Source: Thalassia testudinum (taxonomy: Eukaryota > Streptophyta > Magnoliopsida > Alismatales > Hydrocharitaceae). From it: a DNA stretch of 64,000 nucleotides. A program made the translations under genes and the position numbers. The first letter of the stretch is position 1. The number at the start of each line of letters is the position of its first letter. The notes beneath the pieces were generated by a model, which was not told the origin of the DNA, made no database searches, and saw only the letters and a list, made by a program, of their open reading frames with translations. The stretch covers positions 33,856,501 to 33,920,500 of the forward strand of contig JAZHRO010000013.1 in the NCBI GenBank assembly GCA_037157565.1. Reading direction: 5' to 3'. This document shows positions 12,459-25,226 of this stretch, in pieces.

Positions 12459-15118
12459 TGTAACGACCCGATTTCCGAGTCCCTACGAGACACGAGAACC
12501 GGACCGACTCGACTAATCCCAAAACCTAGTCATCTAACGAGGAAGTAACCAAAAGAGCAGTAAAATAAACCACATTCAACATGAAATATAACTAGTAGTA
12601 ACAAAATACAACAGTAAGGAAAAGAACTACTACAGCATGTACCACCACAACAGTAGAACAACATTTATAACATAACAAGAACTGCGAGTAAGGAAAAGTA
12701 TAGAGAGTAACAAAAACTACTCACTACAGTGGAACAAAAAGGGCACAAAAGAACAGTGGTAACTCTACTGGACCCTACTCGGCCCAACGTCCTCTGCAGC
12801 CGCTGACCCTGGCTGCTCAACACCTGGTCCTGAAAAGTAACGAGTGTAACACATCAGCGAAACGCTGAGTAGAGTGGCAGCTAAACTAAAGAAACAGTAA
12901 AGTGTACAGTAGCTGTTTTATTTTCTTTCTTCCTTTATTTACGTCTTTCTATTGTTTCATAATTTATCTATTTCTCAGATCCTTCACCTGATCTCGAATG
13001 TTCCTCGCGGGAACGATCTTGATTGCAGTCTTTTCCGAACAGTAGAAGTAGCACGTGGTGCTCTCCTGGCCAGGAGAGTCCCCTGTGGTGATCCTACTCT
13101 CAGTCAACCACCCCAAGGTCACTGACGGACGTAACGGTGACTACGGCACGCGCGGTAAACGCACGGGTAGCTACCCCGCACTGGCACGCGGTCAGTCGTT
13201 TCCGTTAACGGGTGCGCCCAAAGCACAGCACGGAACCAGTATAGGGCAAAGCCCTCTCAGTAACAGGGGTCCAACCCCTCCACAGTAACCAAACAGGGGC
13301 CTTGCCCCTCGACAGTCCGCGCACCCTCGCCTGACTACCCTGGTTTGCCTAGTGGGCCTAACAAGTCGGTGTAGGTAAGCTAGCAGAACCCCGAGGCCCG
13401 TGGGGTAGCTAGTACTTGCCCTACACTAGTAGCTCTCCTTGGTACTGTGTACACGAGGGCCAACAAGTTGGTACAAAGTGGCCAGACCTAACCCCGGGTC
13501 CCTGGGGCAGCTGGCTCCGCTCTGCACTAAGTAGGTAACAGGTGCTTCTCCTGGCACTACGTACCCAAGAGACAACACACCTCCACAACTTTCCTTCTCA
13601 GTTTCATTTCATTCTCTTTCTAGGAGTTCTACTCGTAACTCCCCGTAGGGTTCCAGCTCTTTTAATTCAACATATTTAGGTTTCACCATTTCCAGTTTCA
13701 CGTCCATACAATCCATATTCTCAATCATGTTCATTTATTCATAACAGGCAGCTGTTAAATCAATTTACAGGCAGCTATTATTTCCTTTCCACATTTTCCA
13801 AGCCTGCAATATCTATATTCATTTCGCTAGTTTTCCAGTCCTAGGATTCATGCCGTACCCTATGATCTATCATTCAATCTAGTTTTCCAGCCCTAGGATT
13901 CATGCAATACCCTAGGATCTATCATTCAATCTGGTTTCTCATTCCTATGATTCATGCAATGCCCTAGGTTCTATTAATTGTTCCATAATTGTAACAAATT
14001 ATGTTAATAATTTCTAAAGCCACTCTACCAGCTACAACTGGAGTACTGGAGGCGTGGTCGGAAATCCCGCGTGCCTCCGCAATCCCCAAGACTGAAATGA
14101 AACGGGGTCCTATCACAAGGATCAAGCACAAGGAGTTTCTCAGAACAGTATATAATTACTGGAAACGGGTAGAGGATCTTATCCTGAAAAGAACGCAACT
14201 CGAAATGCGGAAAACGGACTCCGAACGGGCCCTAAACGGTTTGAAAACGACGAAACAGTCCAAAATCAGACGTCTAGAACCTCTTCCAGACGTCTTAAAA
14301 AGTGGTCCAGAGGATACCTTCACTCTGTGTAGTCTCTCAGACGTCCAGAAGCCGGCGGGGGCGTCTGGCCTAGTTCCCAGACGTCCGATGGTCACCCCGG
14401 ACGTCTGGAAGTCCTTCCCGTCGTCTGGCACTGCGGCCAGACGTCTGATTCGCGTTGGATGCGAATCTTAGAGCCTGCACGTACCCACTCATCGTTCTCA
14501 GTACGAACGGTCGCAGAAAAGGAAGAAGGACGAAAATAACTTACTTGCCAGACGTCTGGATAGTCCTCCAGACGTCTGATTCTGGAAAAATTTCCAAAAT
14601 CAGAGCTCGACGCGCTCTCTGCCCACGACGCATGGCCACGCCGCGCCTCGTCCGCCTGCTGCTCGAGCTGCGGCAGCCCTCCAGCGACGCTCCACGCCCG
14701 TGGCTCCCCCGCCGGCCGGCTCCAGCTACCCCGGCAAGCTCGAGCCCTCACGGTCGAGCGTCTCCTCCCTCGCGCAACGCCTCCTCCCGCATACCCGCCG
14801 CGGCTGCTGCTGCCGCCGCTCGCACTCTCGCACCGGCTGGAAGAGGAAGAAGGGAGCGGAGGGGATGAGAGTGAGGGAGAGGGCCCTTTTAAAGCTGCGC
14901 GGGGAGAGAGAGAGCGAGAGAGAGGGGCGCAGCCTGCGCCTGCAGGAGGAGAGGGAAAAAGGAGAATCGCTGGTCTGCGCGCACAGGTGCGCAGACGAAT
15001 CCCACCGTGCTGCAGAAAATCAAATCCCAGACGTCTGAAGGGGTTCCAGATGTCTGGTCAGACATCTGGGCCAGCTCCCAGATGTGTTAAAAGACGTTTT
15101 GAAGCTGCGTTCGTAACA
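12459..15118 (-). mobile_element. Solo LTR of a 2.66-kb LTR family (element I)
   Basis: Starts TGTAACGACC and ends TTCGTAACA, with a 5-bp TSD GAGAG (12454-12458 and 15119-15123). It is 2660 bp and matches elements C, D and F, in the opposite orientation. Read on the minus strand, CAGACGTCTG-like motifs (15027-15085) are followed by a TTTAAAAGG TATA-like box near 14885 and further motifs (14267-14580). No primer-binding site, polypurine tract or protein domain is present. It is most simply a solo LTR left by recombination. Open frames inside it look incidental. Confidence 0.8.
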
Positions 15119-15123
15119 GAGAG

Positions 15124-18100
15124 CAATATTGCAGAAATTGGCAATCAGTATGAGATTATCTACTAAGGGGTATACAATATGTAGGTGATTAGTCGAGGAT
15201 TAATCGGATTAGTATTTTAAAGTATTTAAAAATTTAAATATAATTATATATACTATTATACATATTATATATATACACATACAAATTGAAAATATACACA
15301 TATGTATTAGTATTACTTTTTGACATGCATATTCTTTGAAGGAGACTCGACAAGCAACAGGAAGGGCTGTGGTGATGGTGGATAGAGGTGAATTGGAGAG
15401 ACAAGTGCACGTTTAGGGTTTGATTAAGATTCAAATGTAGGAGAAGGGGATGGAGAAGTCAGGTGGGGTCCATTTTCTCTTTAATGTGCCAATCAAGGCA
15501 CAAAAAATTAAACTCCCAATGTTTGATTGGATGATTAATCAATTAGTTAATTGGATAATTGCCCGATTAATTGATCTATCCGATTATAGGCCTGAATATT
15601 GATATGCAGTTCGGTGCCCAACCGTATACAATTAATCGACCATATAAATCGATTTTTGCAACATTGTAAGAGAGTGTGGAAAAAAACTTTCCCCGATGAT
15701 TTAATTCCCACGACTTTCAAATTTGCCTTTGGTTTATAATCGATGACGATTGTGTTTTCATTGGGTGAAACAAAAAAGAAGTGCCAAACCGCATCCTAAT
15801 CTCCCACAAAAATCTTTAACCCTACCCCACACACCTATACCATCAACCCCCACTTTCACCATCATCTTACCCTCCTCTCCTCCTCTACTCTACCAATATT
15901 GGTGACTACCCTACCCACTTCCTTCTCATCCTCTCCTATTCTCCTCTGTTGAAGTTAATGACTACATGTGCTTCCTCCCCCTTCATTTACACCTCTGGTA
16001 AAGTCCTCTTCCAACGCCTCCTATGTTTCCACTTCCTCTAGAAAGGTATTAATGGAGGTAACATCGCTCTACTTCTGCTCCCATTTTTTTGTCCTCCTTT
16101 GAAACTCTAATTGAGGGGTTTGTTTCCTTTCTGAACATCCTCCTTGTCCATAACATTCTCCAGCGGTCTCCTCTAATGATCATTTGAGCTTTGCCACCCT
16201 CCACTTCCCAACGTCTTCAATCGAGGTACTCCTTGTCCGTCTTTGTTTTTGTTGTTTTCTTATATGCATGTGCGGATGCTCTCTTCCTCTGCTCACCTCT
16301 ACCTTAACCACCTTTCCATAGTCTACCTATGTCTTCACCTCAGGTGAAATAAGTATTTTTATTCTGCCTAAGTGTTTGGTCTTGTTTGTTGTCACATTCA
16401 GAAAATTATGAGTGTTCATTTCATCTGGGATGTTTGTTAGAGAGAATAATATCATGGACTAAACGGTGGATAAAGGATGAAAGTTAGTTCTGGTGAAACA
16501 AATAGGTGAAATTCATGAAGTCTAAGGAAAGTGTGGAATTCGTGAAATTTAAAATTAACCCCTTTATTTTGATGTCATATATTCTAAAGTTAAACTTGTC
16601 AAATAAGAAGTGACGATCTGAATACCACCAAACAAATACCCCCCTAGGGTTGGTAGAAGCTATCAAAGAGACATTGGTGGTAAGGAGATAGGTGAACAAG
16701 GTAGGGAGCTCTAATGATGCAGAGGTTGGTGGTGGTGACATTCGTGGCTTGGGGGAGGGGGGCTTGTGGGTTGTCAAAGGGAGAGTTGGCAGAGAAAGTG
16801 AGAAAAGAAAAGAGGATATAAATATAAAGAAATTTTATTTTTAGTCCACATTTTGGGTATACCAACAAGAAAAGTATTTGTTTTGGACCCAAAAGTAAAT
16901 ATGTAAAAGGGAGGCTTATGCATAATTGGCTTAATTTTTAAGGACATACATGTAAAGAATCCAATACAAAGTCACATTTTTATTGTCTGCCACTTTCGTT
17001 TTACCTAAAATTTACGGAACTTACGTCACCGTTTGGATGGGAAAGAAGGGAAACCAATTTTCCTCTGGATCTTCTCTCAGCTTACATCACCGTTTGGAGG
17101 TGGGGGCCGTTGGATTAAATATGCAGTCGCAGATTAAATATGTCGGTTGTAACATCATCCACGCACAACCATAGCAGGCGCGCTGTACAACAGTGCATTG
17201 AAGAGCGCCAGCGTGGACGTCGTTGGTTCATTACAATTATAGGTTGGATAAATTAAATATGTCGCATGATTTTCCCTGTCAACTCAGCTCTTACGCGGCC
17301 TTCTCAGCAAACCGACACCGCAACGTTACGCAGACGGCTCCTGCCGTCGAGGTCTGAGTAGTTTAGCCAATAACTAATATCGTCCGTATTCGCCCCAACC
17401 AACCACCATTAAACTACACAGCCACAAAAGCACCCCGCTGAATCCCTGGTGCAATGAAACTGTGGCCACGTCCGTGGCCAGGAATCTTCGACAACCTCCT
17501 GTTCCAATACAACTCTACGCCAGTGTTTATTTGCTTGCATAAATTTTTGTAAGCGATGAAATCGAAGAATAAGTTAGTTTTGATATCTGGGACATGTACG
17601 GATTGAAGTCTGGAATAAATAGAGATATTTGGAGAGGTGAGCGAAGATGTTATCTCACAAGAGGAAGATTTAAGTTTATCTCATTTTCTTGGAATAAATT
17701 TATTGAAGGATTTCCACCACCACCCCCTCCTTCCCCCCCCCCCCCCCCTCATCCCAACAGTACGTACTGGTTAAAATTAAGGAATTGAATAATTGTAATT
17801 CACAATACAACCCCATATCCACTTGATTTTGCAAAATAGATAGATATACCGGTAGAGGTGATGTGTTACGGATCAAATATATATATGCAAAATACACCCA
17901 TCATATAGGTGATAACTTTGTCATGTGATAAAGTTCATCAAACAAGGGATATATGATTATCTTTTGTGAAATAAACGGTGCCTCATGTGATCTTGTCTAA
18001 AAATTTTGAACTGGAGAGAAAAGGAAAAGGCGAAGGTGAACTTGGTGACTATCAATCATCATCTCGATTTTAAAATTAAAATCTTCATTCAAGGAATTGC

Positions 18101-18989
18101 AACTAACTTCTTTCCTCTACCATGGATCCGAGCAAGTTCCATGGCTTTGGTAGGGCCAACATTACCCTTATGAATTTACTGAAGCACACGATTTCTGCAT
18201 GAATCAAGTCTGGCTACATGCATGCCTCCTTTTGCATTGCTATCCACACCATGAAGATGAGAAAATCTATCTTACAAATGATGGTAGATTGGAGAGGGAT
18301 GGTTCACCCCCCTCCCTTAATCGATTGAGACTTGGTTTAGCAAACAACTCAGATGGCTTACTCATCACAAGAAGAATCAATGCCTTGTGGGTCATGAAAT
18401 AAGATTTTTTTTTTAAAAAAAGAGAGTCATGCAATAAGATAAGCAACAACTTTGAGAAAGTTGGACCTTCTAAGGTGGGAGAGATCAATTGCTTGAGAGG
18501 AAGTCAAGTTAAGTCTATTGAAGGTGACTAAGAGCCTCACCATGTGTTGAGAGGGAGGTGGTGGAGGATCCCAATGAAAACGAGTGATGGTGAGAGCTCA
18601 AGGTGGAGGTGAGATCCTCTTGATGAGGGAAAAATACCTAGAGCATTGTACGATTGACAATTTTGCCCCTCTAACTTGATAATGGAAAGACAACAATGAA
18701 GTCGAATTAATAAGCTCAAATCGTTGCCCAACAATAAGTCAAGATAAGACTATCAAGTGAACCCTAGCTACACCACAACCCGATCAGGCTGAAACCCTTC
18801 AGTTTGCTTTGTTGGCCTGTGAGGTGATGACTTATAGGTCCTTTGAACCATAAAGTCACTCCTTTCACAGGTTAAGTAGTTGGCTTGCACTGAAGGCTTC
18901 ACTATGATGTGTATACGCTCATGCATACAAAATTCTCAATGATGCTAGCTTATCCCTGCAACTTCCATTTGAGAATTTAGTTATGGTCC
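15124..18989. other. Intergenic, probably old repeat remnants; no gene seen
   Basis: AT-rich with C/T-rich blocks. It includes a 16-C run at 17733-17748. A short duplicated phrase (ACGTCACCGTTTGGA / ACATCACCGTTTGGA) lies at about 17024-17098. No domain, RNA gene or clear transposon boundary was found. Confidence 0.45.
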
Positions 18990-20342
18990 TATTGTTTGCT
19001 TGGCAATAGACAAGGCCACAATCTTCTTCACAAATATTAAGAAAGTGTTAGTTCAACCCCTCCTGAAATAATATTTTGATGATTTTACAAAATAAAGTCA
19101 AAGAAATAAATATTGGATATACCATATTTTTCTCTGTGCAAGTTTCACCATCCCCAAATCAAGGAATTAGAGGATGAAGATATATATTATGTCTAGGTCT
19201 TAGGATTTGTTGTATGTTCTCAAAGAGTTGTAATTTTCTATTTATTTGAGTTTAGAAAGAATTGTAAAGAGCCTCTAATAAAACAAACATATATCTCTAA
19301 ACTTAGGCTCTCAACACTTATGAAAAATTAAAAATAAAAACCCAATTTAGAAACACACATCAGACGTTCGATCATCTCCCCAAAAGTCTGATTTTTCAGT
19401 ATAAGGCGTCTGACCTCGTTATCAGACAACCGATTCTTTAGCCTTGCTTAAGCTTTTAAGCACTTAGGCTCAAGATGACAAGACTTAACTCCAGACGTCT
19501 GTAGGTCTAGTTAAACGTCTGATAAGTCCATCAGACGTCTTTAGAGAGTACCGTTGGACAAAGCATTAAGAATCTCCTTTAGTCAAATTATATCCAATGG
19601 TTAACCTTTGTTCCAGATGTCTGGACATGTCTGTAGACGTCTAATAATGGAATGCTAGACCTAAAACACTTTGCAAAGATTTGTCATAACAAATCTTGCT
19701 TTTTAGATTCTCAAGAAATTTGAACCCCAAGATCATCATGATCTTCAGACATCCAAAATATATGTTAGACGACCAATCTAACGTTGACCCTTAAACACTA
19801 GAACCCTGTTTAGATTTGGTTCAAAATAGGAATAAACCCCCACAAAATTAGGCATCAAATATTTCACCTAGACGTCTTAAAATAGCAACCCAGATGTCTG
19901 TTCTAGAACCCTATTTCCATTCAAGTAAATTGGGAACTCTGACCACTTATATCAGACGAACAAAAGTATTATCAGATGTCTGACTAGACGTTTGACCCAA
20001 AAATCCGATGTCTGATTCTGCAGTTAGAGTCATCATGATCTTGATTTGAGTTGGATTTCGACCCAATATCTTGGGATATGCCTCCAACGGCTAGGAGCCT
20101 TCTCCCATGCCTTCTTGATGGTTCTTAACATGCCTATGAGTACCCCATGACTTCTCTTAGGAAAAACACACCTTGGAGAAATAAGTCACAAAGAGAATCG
20201 CTAGCTTCACTTGTTCTTATTGCCCTACAATTATGCGACATCTATTCTTAGACAAACTCATACTCCGATTGTGCTACAGCTAACATCATCAGGGAGTTTA
20301 CTCACCCATAGTAACTAGATTAAAACACTTTCTTTTGGGGGG
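18990..20342. repeat. Decayed AGACGTCT-motif array in unclassified repeat DNA
   Basis: Between 19366 and 20010 there are roughly 16 copies of CAGACGTCTG-like words, many with the central CG changed to TG or CA (CAGATGTCTG, CAGACATCTG). That is the pattern left by deamination of methylated cytosine. The surrounding DNA does not clearly align with the LTRs that carry intact arrays, so the host element is unknown. Confidence 0.5.
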
Positions 20343-22577
20343 TGATGATAACGTCATCATCAGCCATAATTAGCTTTAATTCATCACAATCAAGAGACAA
20401 CTGCTCTTACATAACCGCCGGAAAGTCATAATTCACTGCACATCATTTCTAAGAAGAATATATTAAATCAGGGTCAAATCTACAATTTTAACAGAAGATC
20501 TTAAATGCAGAACAATAAGGGGATTTCCCAGGGGTTAAATGAAGGTTAAATGAACATTAATGACTAATAAGAGGGTCCGTGCAGACAGAAGTAGGTTTTT
20601 ACGCATTTCAAGAATTAATGGACATCCGAAACCTTAATTTCAGATCCGCTTAATTAACTGATGTTCTGGTCAGGATAAAATTCACCTAAATCTTCTAAAA
20701 ATCATATAAAAATATTCTATAAAGTTTGGTATCCTTGATTTGACCATTAGAACCCATTTTGACCTAAAATAGAGTCTCAGACAGGAAGTTGCCTTAATTT
20801 GAGTTTCTGCCTAAATTACTCAATCAAACTTGGTCAAAACCAAAATCTAACTTCACCATTAGATTCCTTGGGTCCAAATTAGGTTTGAACCAAAATTTGG
20901 ACCCAATCAGAGATCATCTTGACCTAGTTTGCATTTTGGTCCAGTTTGACTCTTTCTTTCTCAAATAGCCCCTCAACTTGCCAAAATTCTTACAAGGACC
21001 CTCCTACCTTTGTTGTCTTCTTTACCAAGAAGCCCCTGCTGCCATTAGTATTAAGCTGCAGCTCATTATTGAGATTTGAGTGAGATTTTATCGTTCAATT
21101 CTCAATCAATTAGGCTCAAAATTGAAAGAGAGATTCATTGAGGAATTCTCTTCCAATTGAGACTGGCCATGAATCCTATTGCCTTTCCAATCTCCCATGC
21201 GAACGCATGGGAGATGTTGATATCCCTTGTGCGCAAATTTGCCAGAACTGGAAAGCTCCTTTCCAAGCTTGGAATGCCTCTCAAAACCTTATAAAAGATC
21301 CCCTGAGGACAAACCGTCCTCCTTAGCTTCGTTTGGAGGTTGGATTTCCTCTCTTCCCTTCTCGCTGACTTTCGTCTCCACCAGCTCCGTGAGAACTCCT
21401 CTGTCCACCTTCCTCGTCCACCGTATGGACAATAGCCGACAAATTCTTCTTCGTCTTGTTCTTCCGCGTCTTACAACACCGGCAAACACCTCCTTCCTTG
21501 TCTTCCTCTTCGCTTCTTCACCTCTGGAGAATTCGTCTTTCCGACATCAGGTGTACCACCGGTGTGGGAATCTTTCCCTTTCGTCCGTTAGAATTTGGTT
21601 AGTTAGGTTTCTCTCCCTCTTTACTCTCTTTCCCTCTATCTAAAACCTCAACTCAACCCTCGACACGTTGCTCACCCATCATCTTCCCCATCTTTGTCCA
21701 CGCCTCTGGCGAGGTCTCCCCGTCACTTCACCGTACCACACGCCTCGCCAACACCCTGACAACCTCCGCCATACCTTCGCGCACAAAAGCCCTCTCCTAA
21801 TTCCATCAATCACCTACCCAAACCGCCCACCGAACTCACCCACCTTCACACTCCTCCTCTGACTCCGACATATCGCCACACGCACTCACAAGCCACGAGA
21901 CCACCACCACCACATTCCCCAACAACTGGCGAAGCTCTTGAGGTATTATACTGTGGCCGTGAGGCCTTATTCAGTGTTTCAGGTACTCGCCGTCGTGCTC
22001 CGTCGCCGCCTCCATCTCTGCCTTTGTTTGTAGTCCTCCGACTGCCAAACCATCTGCCTCTAGCATCAGGAGATGCGGTTTCACTTCACGACACCATCTG
22101 CGTCTCCAATTGGCTTCCCAATAGTAGCAAGCACCTTCAATTGGATCAACCTTTAGCTGTTGCATTCACGTGAAGAGAGCAGGCATTGATAGTGCCACAT
22201 CGGGCACGAAAGAGCGCTTGAGTGCAGTTATTACGTTTTTGTGTTCTATCCTTGTCGCTCGAGAACACGGGGGTTGGGTCCCCATTACCTGTACACCTAG
22301 TACCCACCTAAGCCTCACTCCTTGACTACAACACCACGCACGTAGGGCTGGACTCGATACTACTTAATCTGGATCCTCGAATAGCCAATTACATGCTCGG
22401 TTACTTGAAAAGAGAAGAGAAAGAGAAGAAAGAGAGGAGGTGGGGGGCGGGTTTGCTCTTTAGAGAGAAGAGTCAACACTTAGTCGCAGAGGGAATTGTT
22501 CCCTTGTGCATGTGAAGAAAGGAGAGGGTCAGAAGAAGAAGAGAGACGAAATAAGGAAGAAGGCTTTAAGAAGCTGA

Positions 22578-23701
22578 TGTAAGCACATTTACGCTACTTA
22601 AAATGTCTATTTATGCATGTTCTTAAGCATAGGATTGCATTTCATGATATAAATATTGCATTACATGAATCATCTTGCATTTAGAGTAGTTTGAATAAAA
22701 TGGAGGTTAATTGTCTCCTTTTATATGCTTGGACAGGGCAAACATTTTGTCGGGACCTCGGATTAAAGATCCAATCGTATGGATGTGATCAGGAAGACGA
22801 TTGGAGTTCAACGACTCCAAGATCGCCCTAATCAGGCATCCGTAGCATCAGATAGTGACCGGGGAACCCTAGAAGATCAAGGCGCTCGCATTTGAAAACG
22901 TGCGCAGTGGTCGAGCGCGCTATCACGAGCGCGGGGCGCGGGTTCGAGCCGTGGAGAGGGGCTGGAAGGCGCGGCGATTGGGTACGGGTGGAGCGTCAGA
23001 TGGAGATCGGATGGCCGCGCGCGCCCGATAGCGTTGACGCGTGATTGGACGTGCAATCGGACACGCAGTCAGACGCGCGGGCGGGCACGCAACGAGCGGG
23101 CGTGGATGCATCTTAGCCGTCCGATCTTGCGATCGGACGGCTGAAAAGTGGCGAACGTGCGTGGCCGTTGAGCGCGCGAGCAGGCGAGGAGGCGCGCGTG
23201 AGCCGGCCACTACGCCCACGTTGGGGCTTTAAATCCGTCACTAAAGACCCCTTATTTATTATTTTGAAGTTGTAATGTCCATTTTGTCCCCACTCCTTGC
23301 AACTATAAAAGGAGACCCCCTTCATACGAAATTCTCATCCCTTCTTTCTCCTCTCTACCCCTCCAAAGCTCAAAAGAAGCTTGTCCCACACCCGGGATGC
23401 TTCTTGCGAGATAAAGTCAATTTTCGTTCCCCTTCGGAAGTGGATCCCGTGACGACGACGGCATGCTGCTCCGTTCCCGTTCTTCTACTTCGTCCTCCTT
23501 TGTTCTGCTTCGTTCTCCTTCGTCCAGGCGTCGTCTCGTTCGGCTCGTCCTCCAAGCAATCGTCGAGGAGGATAATTTCTCTCTCCCATTCTTATTTACA
23601 GCTTTTCTAGTGTAGAATTTTCCTGCTTTATAGTGTAATTGATTTTCCGCATTCTAGTGTAACTTTTATAAACAATTGAAATATTGAATGCATGTTCTCT
23701 T

Positions 23702-23732
<31 letters not shown>

Positions 23733-24000
23733 ATCTTTTAGTTTGATAGCTCCATTGTTATTATATCGTCTTGCTTAACAAAAAAATCTAAAGAAATATA
23801 ATTGCGAGTATAGATCAACGTAGCCTCCCTGTGTTCGACCCGGAATTCTTTTCGGTATAAATTTTATTTGTTGAACACGAATTCTTCGCTTTCGAACTAC
23901 AACGACAGGTTCTCCAAAACCAAGCACGTAAGCGTAGTGATTCGCAAACCCGTTCAACAGAAGCCTGATCATTTAAGTCGTTTGATACATATACCCAACA
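22578..24000 (+). mobile_element. LTR-like insertion in J (element L)
   Basis: Interrupts the alignment between J and G. It runs from TGTAAGCACA to CCCAACA. The flanks GCTGA and TCTGA match at four of five bases, so the boundary is tentative. It contains a CTATAAAAGGAGA TATA-like box near 23302, a long CT run, and a U5-like TCCCTGTGTTCGACCC near 23826. No coding domain is present. Probably a solo LTR of another Ty3-type family. Confidence 0.45.
23693..23734. repeat. (CT)n microsatellite
   Basis: Nearly pure CT repeat with occasional extra T. Confidence 0.85.
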
Positions 24001-24385
24001 TCTGATCATTGTAGCATTCAAGTTACTGTTGGGTTATTTGGTATAATTGAGATATTTGTGATGCATGCTTAGAGGGCTCAGTTAGTGATTTAAATCATCA
24101 CTTTTGGCTTCTCTTCTATTCTTTTTGTCTCGAGATACATTGAGCATTATTGAATATTTAAAGTGACATATTAGTATTCGTTGAATATCATTATTGTACT
24201 TAATTTCTTGTACTCATTTATATACAATGAAAGATTAGCCCGTGAAATCCACATTTGCTCCCTATATTCGACCTCGGACTTCATTTCTAGATTTCGGGTA
24301 ATAAATTGTATCTATAGATTGAGCGATTTAGAGGGTACTATAACGAATGCATATTTTATCTCATTGAAAGCTTAACAACAGGGGG

Positions 24386-25226
24386 TTCTATGGGAGGTTT
24401 TTATTTTCAGTTTATATATACATTTGTTGTAATTGGGTATCCGGCCTATTGGATTTCTGTCTCTTCCTTGTGAAAGGAGAAATCTCTATTTTTGGATTGG
24501 AGGTAGGAATTATAACTGATGTACATTACCCTCGTTTCAAGTAGTGTGGATAGTGGATTGATCACAATTGACTTAGGTGATGGTTTTTACCGATTTGGGT
24601 TTTCACCTAAAAATAGTGTCTCCATTTTGTGATTGAATTTTTATTTAGCTATTATCTTTCGATTTCACTATGCACCCCTCCTCTAGTGTAATTTCAGAAA
24701 GGAACGTGGGCAGCAACCAAGAAAGGAAAGATAATAGAAAATGTGCAAGATCAAGAAACGTGCTCCCACGTATCTCGGATGAAATTGCTTTGTGATCCTA
24801 AGGAGGTAACCGTCGTGGATCCAAAATCATTATAAAAAGTATTTAAGGCATAAGATGTCAGGTAAGAAGAGGCATGGAGCCACCAAGTGAATAGTCTTTG
24901 TAACTAAGAGTAAGAGATAGATTTTGTAGTCCATTCTGGCATGAATTTGAGAGTTAAATCCTCTCCTTGGATGTAACGACTTTGAGGTGGAATTGGATTA
25001 CCAATTTACATTGTGTTCCTCTTTTGTTTTGAGTTACGACCCAAAGTATATATATATTCTTAGTTAGATCATACCACTACTTAAACATCGATGGCCTTTA
25101 AGGATTTGTCTATGATCACCCTCGATTAGAGATGCAGGTAGTGAGGATCCCTTCCGTGCAAAAGAAAGATGAATAGGCAAAGGAGGGGCAATGTCCTCGC
25201 TTTGTGCAGGATGGCTAGTCGGGGTC
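24386..25226. other. Spacer between LTR J and LTR F; no gene seen
   Basis: Non-coding. No domain or repeat boundary recognised. Confidence 0.4.

Larger units (their letters stand above)
20343..24380 (+). mobile_element. Old solo LTR of the A/B/E/G superfamily (element J), interrupted by L
   Basis: Begins TGATGATAACGTCATCATC, like the TGATGAGAACC start of G, E, A and B. It follows the same order: an AT-rich U3 with the 'ttcaccattagattcctt'-type passage near 20850, a CTTATAAAAG TATA-like box at about 21287, the 'gaggcc...gtttcag' passage near 21960, and a terminal CTCCCTATATTCGACCTC near 24259. It ends AACAACA followed by GGGGG, matching GGGGG just before the start (possible TSD, but low complexity). 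It is strongly diverged and therefore older than the other copies. A run CTTTTGGGGGG just upstream could alternatively be a polypurine-like tract, making J a 3' LTR. Confidence 0.6.

Noticed and set aside
14001..14751. Several 90-156 codon frames in LTR I
   Set aside because: Overlapping frames on both strands across motif arrays in a solo LTR; low-complexity and not conserved as protein in C or D.
18121..18402. Short coding exon starting ATGGATCCGAGC
   Set aside because: The frame closes after a few dozen codons and no domain or splice partner could be recognised.
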